Below, piece after piece: positions 8,824 to 17,371 of a stretch of DNA of 64,000 bases. Under the pieces are notes generated by a model. It saw only the letters and a program-made list of their open reading frames with translations. It had not been told where the DNA came from and ran no database searches. Source of the DNA: Algoriphagus marincola HL-49 (GTDB lineage Bacteria > Bacteroidota > Bacteroidia > Cytophagales > Cyclobacteriaceae); assembly GCA_001314815.1 (NCBI GenBank), contig LJXT01000003.1, forward strand, positions 1 through 64,000. The letters are read 5' to 3'. The position numbers and the translations under genes are program-made. The stretch's first letter is position 1, and each line of letters begins with the position of its first letter.

Positions 8824-9915
8824 ATGAAACGTTTTGCACCCTTCATTCTACTTCTGATCAGCCTCAGTCCCGTCTATGGACAGGAAATGGTTCGGGTATT
8901 TTATGACGAGCAGCAAACCATACTCAAAGAGATCTACCCCACTGTCAATGGCAAGGCGGAAGGTACCCTGAAGCGATTTAATGAAGAGGGCAAATTGATT
9001 CTACTCGGAAACCTCAAAGCCGATCAGCGTGAGGGACTTTTCGTAGAATTGAACCCGGATACAGGCGACACCCTGCGGACGATTCCTTTTCAAAATAATC
9101 TGAAGCATGGAGTGAGTCAGACCTTTTTTCTGGACGGCACAATCAGACAAGAGCTCCGATACGAAAATGACCAAATCGAAGGAACCGTAAAGACTTACTT
9201 TGAAGATGGTCAGCTTCAGGACAGGACTAAATTTTCGAACAATGTCCCCAATGGAAAAAGTGAACGCTTTTTCCGAGATGGTGCTGTGCAGCAAATTATC
9301 CATTTTGAAGCAGGCAGGCTTCAGGGGCCATATGAAGAGTATTACCCAACTGGTAAAATCAAACGGAGAGCAACTTACCAAGATGGGGAGCTAGAAGGAG
9401 AAGAACTTACTTTCCATGAAGATGGTAGCAAAGCTATCGTAGCCAATTATAAGAAGGGATTCTTAGATGGTGAATACCTGGAATATTTTCCGGATGGAAG
9501 TATCCAAAAACAGGCCACTTATAAAAATGGGACAATTACCGGTGAGTCGAAAGAATTCTATGAAAATGGAAAACTGCGTCAAAAAATCACTTTTAAAAAC
9601 GGAATCCCAACCAGCCCTCTTGAAACCTTTCATCCAGATGGAAAGAAAGCTTTGATCCGAGAGTTTTCTCCCAGATCTGATCTAGCCAGTAGAGAGCTCC
9701 ATTATCACCCAAATGGACAATTGAAAATGGAAGTCACTTTCCTTCAAGGACTTGAATCCGGTGAAGTGCAAGTATTTCGGGAAGATGGCTCAGTCGAGGA
9801 AGTTCGCTTTTACCAGCGGGGAATTCCTACTGGCACTTGGGAGTATTACGATGAATCAGGCGAGCTGATCCGAACCGAGAAAAAAGAATCGATTAGAAAA
9901 AAGATTGATTACTAA
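8824..9915 (+). CDS. Secreted MORN-2 repeat (YwqK-like) protein
   Basis: The track start at 8734 lies inside the thiolase. The true start is the ATG at 8824, giving 363 residues with a signal peptide (FILLLISLSPVYGQ). The mature protein consists of about a dozen 22-24-residue MORN-2-type repeats (pattern G.....Y...G.....F..., for example YPTGKIKRRATYQDGELEGE), as in the YwqK family. It is therefore a repetitive beta-hairpin protein, periplasmic or outer-membrane associated; no catalytic motif is visible. The start codon sits at the end of the preceding terminator's T-tract, so there is no room for a Shine-Dalgarno site. Expression depends on readthrough or an internal promoter. The role is unknown. 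Confidence 0.82.
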   Translation: MKRFAPFILLLISLSPVYGQEMVRVFYDEQQTILKEIYPTVNGKAEGTLKRFNEEGKLILLGNLKADQREGLFVELNPDTGDTLRTIPFQNNLKHGVSQTFFLDGTIRQELRYENDQIEGTVKTYFEDGQLQDRTKFSNNVPNGKSERFFRDGAVQQIIHFEAGRLQGPYEEYYPTGKIKRRATYQDGELEGEELTFHEDGSKAIVANYKKGFLDGEYLEYFPDGSIQKQATYKNGTITGESKEFYENGKLRQKITFKNGIPTSPLETFHPDGKKALIREFSPRSDLASRELHYHPNGQLKMEVTFLQGLESGEVQVFREDGSVEEVRFYQRGIPTGTWEYYDESGELIRTEKKESIRKKIDY

Positions 9916-9923
9916 TCATTCTC

Positions 9924-9953
9924 TTTAATTGAAAAAAAGCTTTCCTATTTTTG
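9924..9953 (+). promoter_or_regulatory. Candidate promoter of purC
   Basis: TATTTTTG at 9946-9953 is an exact TAnnTTTG -7 box. TTTA at 9924-9927, 18 bases upstream, is a near match to the -33 TTTG. The start codon is 17 bases past the -7 box, giving a very short leader. Confidence 0.5.
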
Positions 9954-9969
9954 CCAAAACATCTGAATC

Positions 9970-10914
9970 ATGAGCCACGCAATCAAAGAGACCAACTTCC
10001 AATTTCCTGCACAAATTGACTTTTACAAAGGAAAGGTAAGAGATGTCTATATTTTCGACAAAGAACTTGTGGTTGTGGCTTCCGATCGGATATCTGCCTT
10101 CGATGCGGTGCTTCCACGCCCTATTCCTTTCAAAGGCCAGGTATTAAATCAAATCGCAGCCAAATTCCTTGAAGCTACCTCTGACTTAGTACCAAATTGG
10201 GTCACTGCCACTCCCGATCCCAATGTCACAGTAGGAAAACGATGCGAGCCATTCAAGGTAGAAATGGTAATCCGTGGCTACCTGTCTGGACATGCCGCTC
10301 GCGAGTATAAAGCCGGAAAGCGAGTGATCTGTGGTGTCCCGATGCCAGAAGGAATGAAGGAAAATGATGCTTTTCCCACCCCCATTATTACACCCACTAC
10401 CAAAGCTTCCGAAGGACATGATGAGGATATTTCCAAAGAGGACATCTTAGCGAAAGGAATCGTCAGCAAGGAGGATTATGAAGTCTTGGAAAAGTATACA
10501 AGAGCCTTATTCAAACGCGGACAGGAGATGGCGAAAGAAAAGGGGTTGATCCTGGTGGACACCAAATATGAATTTGGGAAGTACGAGGGAGAAATCTACC
10601 TAATTGACGAAATTCACACACCGGATTCCAGTCGATATTTCTATGCGGATGGATACGAGCAGAACCAAAAGGAGGAAAAGCCTCAGCGCCAATTATCGAA
10701 GGAATTTGTGAGACAATGGCTGATTGAAAATGGCTTTCAGGGAAAAGATGGCCAAGTGGTGCCTGAAATGACTGATGAAATTGTACAAAGCATTTCGGAT
10801 CGCTATATTGAGCTTTTCGAAAAAATCACCGGAGAAAAATTTGTAAAAGCTGAAACCGATGCCATCGAAACCCGCATCGAAGAAGCAATAAAAAAGTATC
10901 TAAACGAAAACTAA
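9970..10914 (+). CDS. purC: Phosphoribosylaminoimidazole-succinocarboxamide synthase
   Basis: A 314-residue SAICAR synthase catalysing ATP-dependent ligation of aspartate to CAIR in de novo purine synthesis. Family motifs are all present: [10 protein letters not shown] at the N-terminus, [35 protein letters not shown] and [12 protein letters not shown]. It is longer than the short (about 237-residue) bacterial form and matches the extended form common in Bacteroidota. It is a single-gene unit with its own predicted promoter. No other pur genes are in the window. Confidence 0.96.
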   Translation: MSHAIKETNFQFPAQIDFYKGKVRDVYIFDKELVVVASDRISAFDAVLPRPIPFKGQVLNQIAAKFLEATSDLVPNWVTATPDPNVTVGKRCEPFKVEMVIRGYLSGHAAREYKAGKRVICGVPMPEGMKENDAFPTPIITPTTKASEGHDEDISKEDILAKGIVSKEDYEVLEKYTRALFKRGQEMAKEKGLILVDTKYEFGKYEGEIYLIDEIHTPDSSRYFYADGYEQNQKEEKPQRQLSKEFVRQWLIENGFQGKDGQVVPEMTDEIVQSISDRYIELFEKITGEKFVKAETDAIETRIEEAIKKYLNEN

Positions 10915-11013
10915 AATCAACAAATATCAAGCAGGGAGGTAAATTAGTTTTTGATTTAATTTCCGAGCAAGATTCACCCTTTCATTTCGAAGGATGGGCA
11001 AAACACAATTAAT

Positions 11014-11403
11014 ATGAAGTATAGCATTGACAAAAAAGAACAATACGTGATTTTCACTCCTATGGAGGAAAAATTGGACTCCACGCTAGCACCAAAGTTG
11101 AAATCTGAGCTTTTGACCGTGCATGCAGAAGGTTACGAAAAGCTTGTACTAGACATGAGCCATGTAAAGTATGTAGATTCCTCAGGGCTTAGCGCCTTAT
11201 TGGTTGGAGATCGTGAATATGGAAACAATGGAGGCTTGTTTTTGATCTCCGGTGTGCAGGATCATGTGCTGAAGCTTTTGAAAATCTCCATGCTGGACAA
11301 AAAGCTTAATCTAGTCAATGACTTGGAAGAGGCTGGAGAAGCGGTCTTCATGCATGAAATTGAAAACGGGTCAGTAGAAGAGGACGAGGAAGAAGAGGAT
11401 TGA
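11014..11403 (+). CDS. STAS-domain protein (anti-sigma factor antagonist-like)
   Basis: A 129-residue protein made of one STAS domain (about 1-105) and an acidic tail (SVEEDEEEED). The phospho-acceptor region MSHVKYVDSSGLSALL matches SpoIIAA/RsbV, where a Ser in DSSGL is phosphorylated by an HPK-type anti-sigma kinase. The final codons overlap the TTG start of rnz by four bases (TTGA), and rnz in turn overlaps the transporter gene, so the three form a coupled operon. No cognate kinase or phosphatase is nearby. It may serve in partner switching or as a structural STAS protein. Confidence 0.8.
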   Translation: MKYSIDKKEQYVIFTPMEEKLDSTLAPKLKSELLTVHAEGYEKLVLDMSHVKYVDSSGLSALLVGDREYGNNGGLFLISGVQDHVLKLLKISMLDKKLNLVNDLEEAGEAVFMHEIENGSVEEDEEEED

Positions 11404-12317
11404 GACCAGAATTTGAGGTAACGATACTGGGGAATACTTCATCGATTCCTGTACATGGTCGCAATCACACCTCCCAACTCGTAAAGCTGGGAAGTGAATT
11501 GATGCTAATCGACTGTGGAGAAGGCACACAAATGCAACTTCGCAGGTTTCGGCTGAAGTATTCCAAGTTGGACTACATTTTTATTTCCCATCTTCACGGG
11601 GATCACTACCTGGGCTTGATTGGATTATTATCCAGTTTTCATTTGGCTAGGAGAAGCAATCCCTTGACTATTTTTGGACCAAAAGGTCTAGATGAAATCA
11701 TCAGTACTCATTTTAGATGGAGTAATACTCAATTGACATATTCAATTGATTTTCATATTACTACTGATGATGGATTAAATCTATTGGTAAACACCCCACA
11801 ATTGATGGTTTATAGCTTCCCGCTTCGCCACCGTCTTCCTACCACAGGTTTTTTGATCAAAGAAAAAGCAGGTCTTCGTAATCTGATCAAATCGAAATTG
11901 GAAGCCGAAAAGCTACCCGTTGAAGCTATTAAATCCCTTCGGAAAGGAATGGACTATATCGGCGTGGATGGTTCATTCTATCCGGTGAGAGAATACTGCT
12001 ACCCACAAGAACCTACACGGACTTATGCCTATTGTTCGGACACCATTTATTGGCCCGAATTAAAAGAATACATCGCCGAGGTCGATTTACTGTATCATGA
12101 GTCTACTTTCTTGGATGCAGAGAAAGAAAGAGCAGAGCTTACCATGCATAGCACAGCAGGTCAGGCAGCATCCATAGCGGCAGCAGCTTCCGTAAAAAAA
12201 CTGATTTTAGGCCATTTCTCGTCTAGATATAAGGATCTGAATCCCATGCTAGAGGAAGCCAAACCGATATTCGAAAATGTTGAACTGAGTGTAGAGGGAG
12301 AAACTTATCAACTATGA
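11400..12317 (+). CDS. rnz: Ribonuclease Z (tRNA 3'-endonuclease), TTG start
   Basis: A 305-residue metallo-beta-lactamase-fold enzyme that removes 3' trailers from tRNA precursors. The zinc motif SHLHGDHYLG (HxHxDH) lies near residue 61, followed by the substrate-arm region, YCSDT and a final LGHFSSRY. The only start that keeps the family N-terminus (EFEVTILGNTSSIPV) is TTG at 11400, overlapping the STAS stop codon; the first in-frame ATG would remove the beta1 strand. The gene overlaps the next one by four bases (ATGA). The assignment is secure. Confidence 0.95.
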   Translation: MRPEFEVTILGNTSSIPVHGRNHTSQLVKLGSELMLIDCGEGTQMQLRRFRLKYSKLDYIFISHLHGDHYLGLIGLLSSFHLARRSNPLTIFGPKGLDEIISTHFRWSNTQLTYSIDFHITTDDGLNLLVNTPQLMVYSFPLRHRLPTTGFLIKEKAGLRNLIKSKLEAEKLPVEAIKSLRKGMDYIGVDGSFYPVREYCYPQEPTRTYAYCSDTIYWPELKEYIAEVDLLYHESTFLDAEKERAELTMHSTAGQAASIAAAASVKKLILGHFSSRYKDLNPMLEEAKPIFENVELSVEGETYQL

Positions 12318-13105
12318 CACGCAACGAATCTTCCAAAAAGACCAACCTCTTCATCATTTTGGGTTCAATATTTCTGACCAATGCCATCTTGGCGGAGATT
12401 ATTGGAGTGAAAATATTTTCAGCGGAGCGAACTTTTGGTTTTGAGCCTGTCAATTGGAAGTTTTTTGGGGAATATATCCTGGACTTCAATTTGACCGCAG
12501 GCGCCGTTATTTGGCCGATTGTCTTTGTGACCACGGATATCATTAATGAGTATTTTGGAAAGAAGGGCGTTCGTAAGATCAGTTTTCTGACGGCAGGATT
12601 GATTGCCTATGTATTTGTTGTTATCAGCGTCGTGACCATTTTGGTACCAGCTGATTTTTGGCTGGATGTCAATGCACAAACACCTTCGGGAGATTCCTTT
12701 GATATTTCCTATGCATTCAATACCATATTCAGACAGGGATTGGGAATCATCATCGGTTCACTCACCGCCTTTCTCTTGGGGCAGTTAGTAGATGTTTTTG
12801 TATTCCAAAAACTACGAGCCGTCACCGGATCAAAAATGATCTGGTTGCGTGCCACAGGCTCCACCTTGGTCAGTCAGTTTTTCGATTCATTTGTGGTCTT
12901 GGGAATAGCATTCTACATCTTCGGAAATTGGGAACTAAGCCAAGTGATCGCAGTGGGAATCATCAACTATGTCTACAAATTTTCAGTTGCAATTCTACTT
13001 ACTCCCCTGCTCTATCTTGGACATGGGCTGATCGATCGCTATCTGGGAAAAGACTTGGCAGAAAAAATGATGAAAGAAGCCTCCTCAGATAGAACCTTCC
13101 TTTAA
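12314..13105 (+). CDS. Queuosine precursor transporter (YhhQ/VUT family)
   Basis: A 263-residue polytopic inner-membrane protein with about six to seven hydrophobic helices, matching the VUT/YhhQ family that imports preQ0/preQ1. Features include the N-terminal NAILAEIIGVKIF region, VTTDIINEYFG (a family hallmark), and RATGSTLVSQFFDSFVVLGIAF. Its coupling to rnz links two tRNA-related functions: 3' processing and supply of a tRNA wobble-base modification. The ATG overlaps the rnz stop. Confidence 0.9.
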   Translation: MTRNESSKKTNLFIILGSIFLTNAILAEIIGVKIFSAERTFGFEPVNWKFFGEYILDFNLTAGAVIWPIVFVTTDIINEYFGKKGVRKISFLTAGLIAYVFVVISVVTILVPADFWLDVNAQTPSGDSFDISYAFNTIFRQGLGIIIGSLTAFLLGQLVDVFVFQKLRAVTGSKMIWLRATGSTLVSQFFDSFVVLGIAFYIFGNWELSQVIAVGIINYVYKFSVAILLTPLLYLGHGLIDRYLGKDLAEKMMKEASSDRTFL

Positions 13106-13191
13106 AAGCAATCTCTACGAGGGTCTACCAAATTATTTTTTATAAATCTCTCGATTTTTTAAACATTATTCTAAAACATTCAAGCCTATTC

Positions 13192-13222
13192 TTGTTTTAC
13201 AAAATATTTATACATACTTTTG
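13192..13222 (+). promoter_or_regulatory. Candidate promoter of the DEAD-box helicase
   Basis: TTG (13192-13194) and an exact -7 box TACTTTTG (13215-13222) are separated by 20 bases. The predicted start leaves a leader of about 95 bases before the helicase ATG, long for this genome and typical of cold- or autoregulated helicase mRNAs. An AAGGAA Shine-Dalgarno-like site precedes the ATG. Confidence 0.5.
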
Positions 13223-13323
13223 CACCGTCAATTTTGACATAGAATAATTTTTTCGAGCCGTGATTTCCTTACTGTCGCTTGTCTGGGATCAAGGAACATG
13301 GCAAGAAAAAGTAAGGAAACATC

Positions 13324-15045
13324 ATGGAAAACAACACAAAATTCTCAGACCTGGGGATTTCGAAAGAAATTCTACAGGCAGTGGAAGAGATGGGCTATAC
13401 CCAACCTTCCCCAATTCAAGAGCAAGCTATCCCTTACGTACTCGAAGGACATGACGTAATCGGTCAAGCCCAAACGGGTACAGGTAAAACAGCAGCATTC
13501 GCTATTCCGATCATTGATTTGGTCGACCCCGAATTCAACAAACCTCAGGCTATCATTCTTTGCCCTACTCGCGAGCTAGCAGTACAAGTAGAAGGTGAAT
13601 TCCAAAAACTATCCAAGTACCATCGCAAAATCACTTCTGTAGCTATCTACGGTGGAGAATCAATCGACAAGCAGATTCGAACACTGAAGAAAGGCGTACA
13701 AATCGTAGTAGGTACGCCAGGTCGAGTTCAAGATCACATCAACAGAGGTACCTTGAAACTTGAAGATGCTGGAATCATCGTATTGGATGAGGCGGATGAA
13801 ATGTTGGATATGGGCTTTAGAGATGATATCGAAGCTATCCTTCAAGAAATGCCTGAAGAAAGACAAACCGTCTTCTTCTCTGCTACTATGGCCAAGCCCA
13901 TCATGGATTTGACCAGAAAGTATCAGAATGACCCGCACATCATCAAAGTTGCGAAAAAAGAACTGACAGTAGATCGTATCGAGCAAATCTTCTACGAAGT
14001 GAAGCCTTCACTTAAAATGGAATTGATGGTTCGATTGATGACCGTAAATAATTACAACCTTTCTGTAGTATTCTGTAACACGAAGCGAATGACTGATGAG
14101 GTAACTGAATCTCTCGGATCAAGAGGAATCGTCGCAGAAGCATTGCACGGTGACCTTTCACAGGCTCAGCGAGACAAGGTGATGGGTAAATTCCGCAAGG
14201 GAATCTGTAATGTCTTGGTAGCTACCGATGTGGCTGCTCGAGGAATCGACGTGGACAATGTAGAGGCAGTATTCAATTTCGATCTTCCTTTGGACGAAGA
14301 ATACTACGTACACAGAATCGGAAGAACAGGCCGTGCAGGTAAATCCGGTGTAGCTGTCAACTTCGTGACCGGTCGTAGAGATACGATGAAGATTAAGGAT
14401 CTTGAACGATTCACGAAGGCTTCAATTAATAAAATGGATCCTCCTTCTGTCAACGAACTGATTGACATGAAGAAAGCTCAGTTGGTGAAAGATGTGCATC
14501 GCACCTTGGCCAAAGAAGAAGACAATCAGATCTTCGAAGAAACTTTGGGTCAATTACTTACTGAAGGACTTACCCCAGAGCAAATTGCGCTAGGTCTAAT
14601 CAAGATGACCATGGGTGAGGCTGTTAAAGAACTTAGAGATCAGGATTTCTCCCTTCCTTCCTTCCAGGACAGAAGAAGAGAAAGAAATGATCGCGGAGAT
14701 AGAGGCGGACGATTTGAGCGTGGCGGAAGAGATCGCGATGGTGCACGTCGTGGCGAGCGAAGAGAAGGCGGTCGAGAGCGTAGAGGTGGCGGAAGAGCTA
14801 CTGAAGCCAATATGGCCAGACTTTTCCTCAACCTTGGAAAGCGTGACCGTATCCGTCCCAATGACATCGTAGGTGCAATCGCCGGCGAAGCAGGAATCCC
14901 TGGACGAAGCATCGGTGGAATTGACATCTTCGACAACTTCTCCTTTGTGGACGTACCGCAGAAAGATGCAGATCATGTAATTCGCATCATGAAGCAAAAC
15001 ACCATCAAAGGGAAATCCGTAAATATGGAAATTTCAAAAGGTTGA
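13324..15045 (+). CDS. DEAD-box RNA helicase with DbpA-type RNA-binding C-terminus
   Basis: A 573-residue ATP-dependent RNA helicase of the CsdA/DeaD class. Motifs in order are the Q motif (YTQPSPIQEQ), Walker A AQTGTGKT (49-56), PTRELA, TPGR, DEAD, SAT, and HRIGRTGRAGK. After the two RecA domains comes a helical dimerisation-like segment, an Arg/Gly-rich linker (RRRERNDRGDRGGRFERGGR, about 455-490), and a C-terminal DbpA-type RRM fold (ARLFLNLGKRDRIRPNDIVG... to the end). CsdA-type helicases act in ribosome assembly and cold adaptation. It is a single-gene unit with its own promoter and a strong terminator. Confidence 0.94.
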   Translation: MENNTKFSDLGISKEILQAVEEMGYTQPSPIQEQAIPYVLEGHDVIGQAQTGTGKTAAFAIPIIDLVDPEFNKPQAIILCPTRELAVQVEGEFQKLSKYHRKITSVAIYGGESIDKQIRTLKKGVQIVVGTPGRVQDHINRGTLKLEDAGIIVLDEADEMLDMGFRDDIEAILQEMPEERQTVFFSATMAKPIMDLTRKYQNDPHIIKVAKKELTVDRIEQIFYEVKPSLKMELMVRLMTVNNYNLSVVFCNTKRMTDEVTESLGSRGIVAEALHGDLSQAQRDKVMGKFRKGICNVLVATDVAARGIDVDNVEAVFNFDLPLDEEYYVHRIGRTGRAGKSGVAVNFVTGRRDTMKIKDLERFTKASINKMDPPSVNELIDMKKAQLVKDVHRTLAKEEDNQIFEETLGQLLTEGLTPEQIALGLIKMTMGEAVKELRDQDFSLPSFQDRRRERNDRGDRGGRFERGGRDRDGARRGERREGGRERRGGGRATEANMARLFLNLGKRDRIRPNDIVGAIAGEAGIPGRSIGGIDIFDNFSFVDVPQKDADHVIRIMKQNTIKGKSVNMEISKG

Positions 15046-15070
15046 TTATAGGTTAAGGTTAATTTGGTTA

Positions 15071-15103
15071 AAGCACATTTCTTTCGGGAAATGTGCTTTT
15101 TTT
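15071..15103 (+). terminator. Intrinsic terminator of the DEAD-box helicase gene
   Basis: Perfect 11-base arms AAGCACATTTC and GAAATGTGCTT with a 6-base loop run into seven T. The hairpin ends 17 bases before the rsmE start. Confidence 0.93.
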
Positions 15104-15119
15104 GTATCAAAAATCAACC

Positions 15120-15824
15120 ATGCCGCTTTTTTTTCAAGAAAATATTCAGCCTCCTGAAATACACCTCGAACCTGAAGAATCCAAACATCTGATTCGCGTT
15201 TTAAGGAAAAAAACAGGTGATTCGGTAGATCTGACAGATGGAAATGGCAATTTGTATCATTGCAGGATTCAAGATGCTAATCCCAAGAAGACTAGCCTTC
15301 TGGTAATCGATGTTGAAAAAACTCCGGAAGATAATTTTCGAATTCATCTAGCCATTGCCCCTACCAAAAGTCCTGACCGTATGGAATGGATGGTAGAGAA
15401 AATTACAGAGATCGGTTTTCATGAAATCTACCTGATGAAGAGTCAAAATTCGGAAAGAACCTATTTGAAAACCGACAGACTCGAAAAGAAAATCATTTCT
15501 GCTTGTAAGCAGAGCAAGCAATACTTTAAACCCAAAGTCCATTCAGACATCAGCTTTTCTGATTTGATAGCGGATCCCGCATTTTCGGGTTTTCAAAAGT
15601 TTATTGCCTATGTGGATGAAAACCACCAAAATCATCTTTTGGACGTAGCCAAACCCGCCCGAGACTACCTTATTTTAATTGGGCCGGAAGGAGATTTTGA
15701 CCTTGAAGAAATCAAGCTGGCGATTTCAAAGGGTTTCGAACCTATCTCTTTGGGCAAAAGTAGACTTCGAACCGAAACTGCTGGACTCGCTGCTGTACAG
15801 ATGTTGCAGATATTAAATCGTTAA
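15120..15824 (+). CDS. rsmE: 16S rRNA (uracil1498-N3)-methyltransferase
   Basis: The 15093 track start is a GTG inside the upstream terminator. The ATG at 15120 gives 234 residues beginning MPLFFQ, as expected for the family. RsmE is a SPOUT (trefoil-knot) methyltransferase that uses AdoMet to methylate U1498 of 16S rRNA. The knot motifs LIGPEGDFDLEEI and LGKSRLRTETAGLAAVQML are intact at the C-terminus, and the N-terminal PUA-like region contains ESKHLIRVLRKKTGD. It is followed by a gap holding two dyads and a MerR-type regulator. Confidence 0.95.
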   Translation: MPLFFQENIQPPEIHLEPEESKHLIRVLRKKTGDSVDLTDGNGNLYHCRIQDANPKKTSLLVIDVEKTPEDNFRIHLAIAPTKSPDRMEWMVEKITEIGFHEIYLMKSQNSERTYLKTDRLEKKIISACKQSKQYFKPKVHSDISFSDLIADPAFSGFQKFIAYVDENHQNHLLDVAKPARDYLILIGPEGDFDLEEIKLAISKGFEPISLGKSRLRTETAGLAAVQMLQILNR

Positions 15825-15830
15825 CCTGTT

Positions 15831-15867
15831 GATTTTTGTGAAAATCACTTCAAGTCATTCTTGAAGT
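15831..15867. promoter_or_regulatory. Two adjacent dyads upstream of the MerR-type gene
   Basis: GATTTT-TGTG-AAAATC (15831-15846) is followed directly by ACTTCAAG-TCATT-CTTGAAGT (15847-15867), both perfect. The second resembles the dyads bound by MerR-family regulators and lies about 50 bases before the GTG start of such a gene, suggesting autoregulation. The first could instead be a weak transcript-end hairpin for rsmE; neither has a T-tract. Confidence 0.42.
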
Positions 15868-15918
15868 CATCAATTGATTTTGTATTTTAGTTTATTGTTT
15901 AAAATAATTCCCAAAGCT

Positions 15919-16272
15919 GTGCCGTACAAAGAGAAAATCATAGAGAAAAAATACCATTCAATCGGTGAAGTTGCCGAGATGTTTAAAGTAGCTCCCTCAT
16001 TGATCCGTTTTTGGGAAGGGGAATTTGACATCATCAAGCCAAAAAAGGACAAACGTGGTAACCGTAGATTTACCAAGGATGATATTCAAAAAATCCGCTA
16101 TGTCTATCATTTGGTCAAAGAAAAGGGATATACATTGGATGGAGCGCGTGAGGTGATTGCTCAGGGGCAGGAACAAGGCTTTGACAAGGTAGCAGCTATT
16201 CAGAAGCTTCAGGAGATTAAAGAGTTTTTAGCGACCATTCGCGATGAATTCCATGCAAAATCCGGATCATGA
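15919..16272 (+). CDS. MerR-family transcriptional regulator (effector-less, GTG start)
   Basis: The track start at 15874 (TTG) adds an AT-encoded leader. The GTG at 15919 gives 117 residues starting VPYKEKIIEKKYHSIGEVAEMF, which fits the family. The MerR winged helix (SIGEVAEMFKVAPSLIRFWEGEF, then KRGNRRFTKDDIQKIRYVYHLVKEKGYTLDGAREVI) is followed by a helical dimerisation segment only. There is no Cys-rich or ligand-binding C-terminus, so it probably senses no metal or redox signal directly. The gene overlaps dprA by up to 29 bases, indicating coupling. The regulon is unknown. Confidence 0.87.
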   Translation: MPYKEKIIEKKYHSIGEVAEMFKVAPSLIRFWEGEFDIIKPKKDKRGNRRFTKDDIQKIRYVYHLVKEKGYTLDGAREVIAQGQEQGFDKVAAIQKLQEIKEFLATIRDEFHAKSGS

Positions 16273-17371
16273 ACATATCCGGCATTTTATTGCTTTGGCT
16301 TTGGCTCCCAAGATTGGGCCAAGCCTTTTCAAAGCGATTTTAGCCTATGCGGGATCCCCTAAGGCTTTTTTTGATATACCTAAAGGCAAGGCAGCTAAAA
16401 TCCCAAAAGTAGGACCCAAACTTTTAGCAATTCGCGAAAGCAAAGACGAACTCCTTCGAAAAGCGGATGATTTAATAGCGACTTCTGAAAAAAAAGGCTT
16501 TGAAATCCATACCCATCTAGAGCCAAAATTCCCCCAACGCCTAAAAGCGCAGGAGGATGGGCCTGTCTTACTCTTTTTGAAAGGAAAAGCTGATCTGAAT
16601 TTCGAACGAACTGTCGGAATTGTGGGTACTAGAAGTGCCACTTCGTATGGGAAATCAGCTACCAAAAGAATCATTGAAGACCTTGCGGTCTATCAGCCAG
16701 CGATTATTTCTGGATTGGCCTATGGGATTGATATCGAGGCACATCGAGCAGCTATTCAAGCAGGACTTCCTACCGTGGCTATTATGGGCTCCCCTATTGA
16801 TCAGATTTATCCGGCCGTGCATAGAAAAACCGCCGAACAACTCCAGGAAACCGGAGCTCTTCTAAGTGAATATGCCCCAGGCAGCAAAATGATGCCGGGT
16901 AACTTCCCCGCGCGAAATCGAATCATTGCCGGTCTGTCTGATGTACTGATCGTGGTAGAAGCCGCGGCTAAAGGAGGAGCGCTTATCACCGCAGAAATTG
17001 CTTACAGCTATGACAAGGAAGTATTTGCGGTACCGGGAAATCTCCAGTCCAACTTTTCGGAAGGATGCAACAATCTGATCAAGAAAATGAAAGCCTCAAT
17101 TTACACTGGTCCAAATGATATTGCAGAAGCGCTCTTTTGGACAAAACCTGGGGAAGAGAAGCTCTCAAAACCAAAATTGGATTTTTCAAATCGGGAGAAA
17201 GAGGAGTTAGCTATTCTCACCCATTTACAGCTAAAGGGAGAATCCGAAATTGACCAGATTTGCTATGCGACTGAGATTCCGCTAGGCACTTTATCCTCAA
17301 AGTTGCTATCGCTAGAATTCGAAGGAATAGTCAAGTCTCTTCCAGGTAAAAAATTTAAGCTTTTGGTCTAA
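16244..17371 (+). CDS. dprA: DNA-processing protein DprA
   Basis: A 375-residue DprA/Smf protein, which binds incoming single-stranded DNA and loads RecA during natural transformation. It shows an N-terminal helical HhH/SAM-like region (about 1-70), a Rossmann-like fold with VGIVGTRSATSYGK, SGLAYGIDIEAHRAA, and MMPGNFPARNRIIAGLSD followed by AAAKGGALITAEIA, and a C-terminal winged-helix (about 310-375). The start overlaps the MerR gene; a second ATG three codons on (16253) is an equally possible start. It converges with the minus-strand PepSY gene with no spacer. Confidence 0.95.
   Translation: MNSMQNPDHEHIRHFIALALAPKIGPSLFKAILAYAGSPKAFFDIPKGKAAKIPKVGPKLLAIRESKDELLRKADDLIATSEKKGFEIHTHLEPKFPQRLKAQEDGPVLLFLKGKADLNFERTVGIVGTRSATSYGKSATKRIIEDLAVYQPAIISGLAYGIDIEAHRAAIQAGLPTVAIMGSPIDQIYPAVHRKTAEQLQETGALLSEYAPGSKMMPGNFPARNRIIAGLSDVLIVVEAAAKGGALITAEIAYSYDKEVFAVPGNLQSNFSEGCNNLIKKMKASIYTGPNDIAEALFWTKPGEEKLSKPKLDFSNREKEELAILTHLQLKGESEIDQICYATEIPLGTLSSKLLSLEFEGIVKSLPGKKFKLLV

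Noticed and set aside
13298-13323. Possible small ORF starting MARKSKETS just before the helicase ATG
   Set aside because: It overlaps the helicase out of frame, and the sequence is better explained as its AAGGAA ribosome site region; no homologue is evident.
14596-14997. Minus-strand ORF of 133 aa in the helicase C-terminus
   Set aside because: Antisense shadow of the Arg/Gly-rich linker and DbpA-like domain; no domain or start context.
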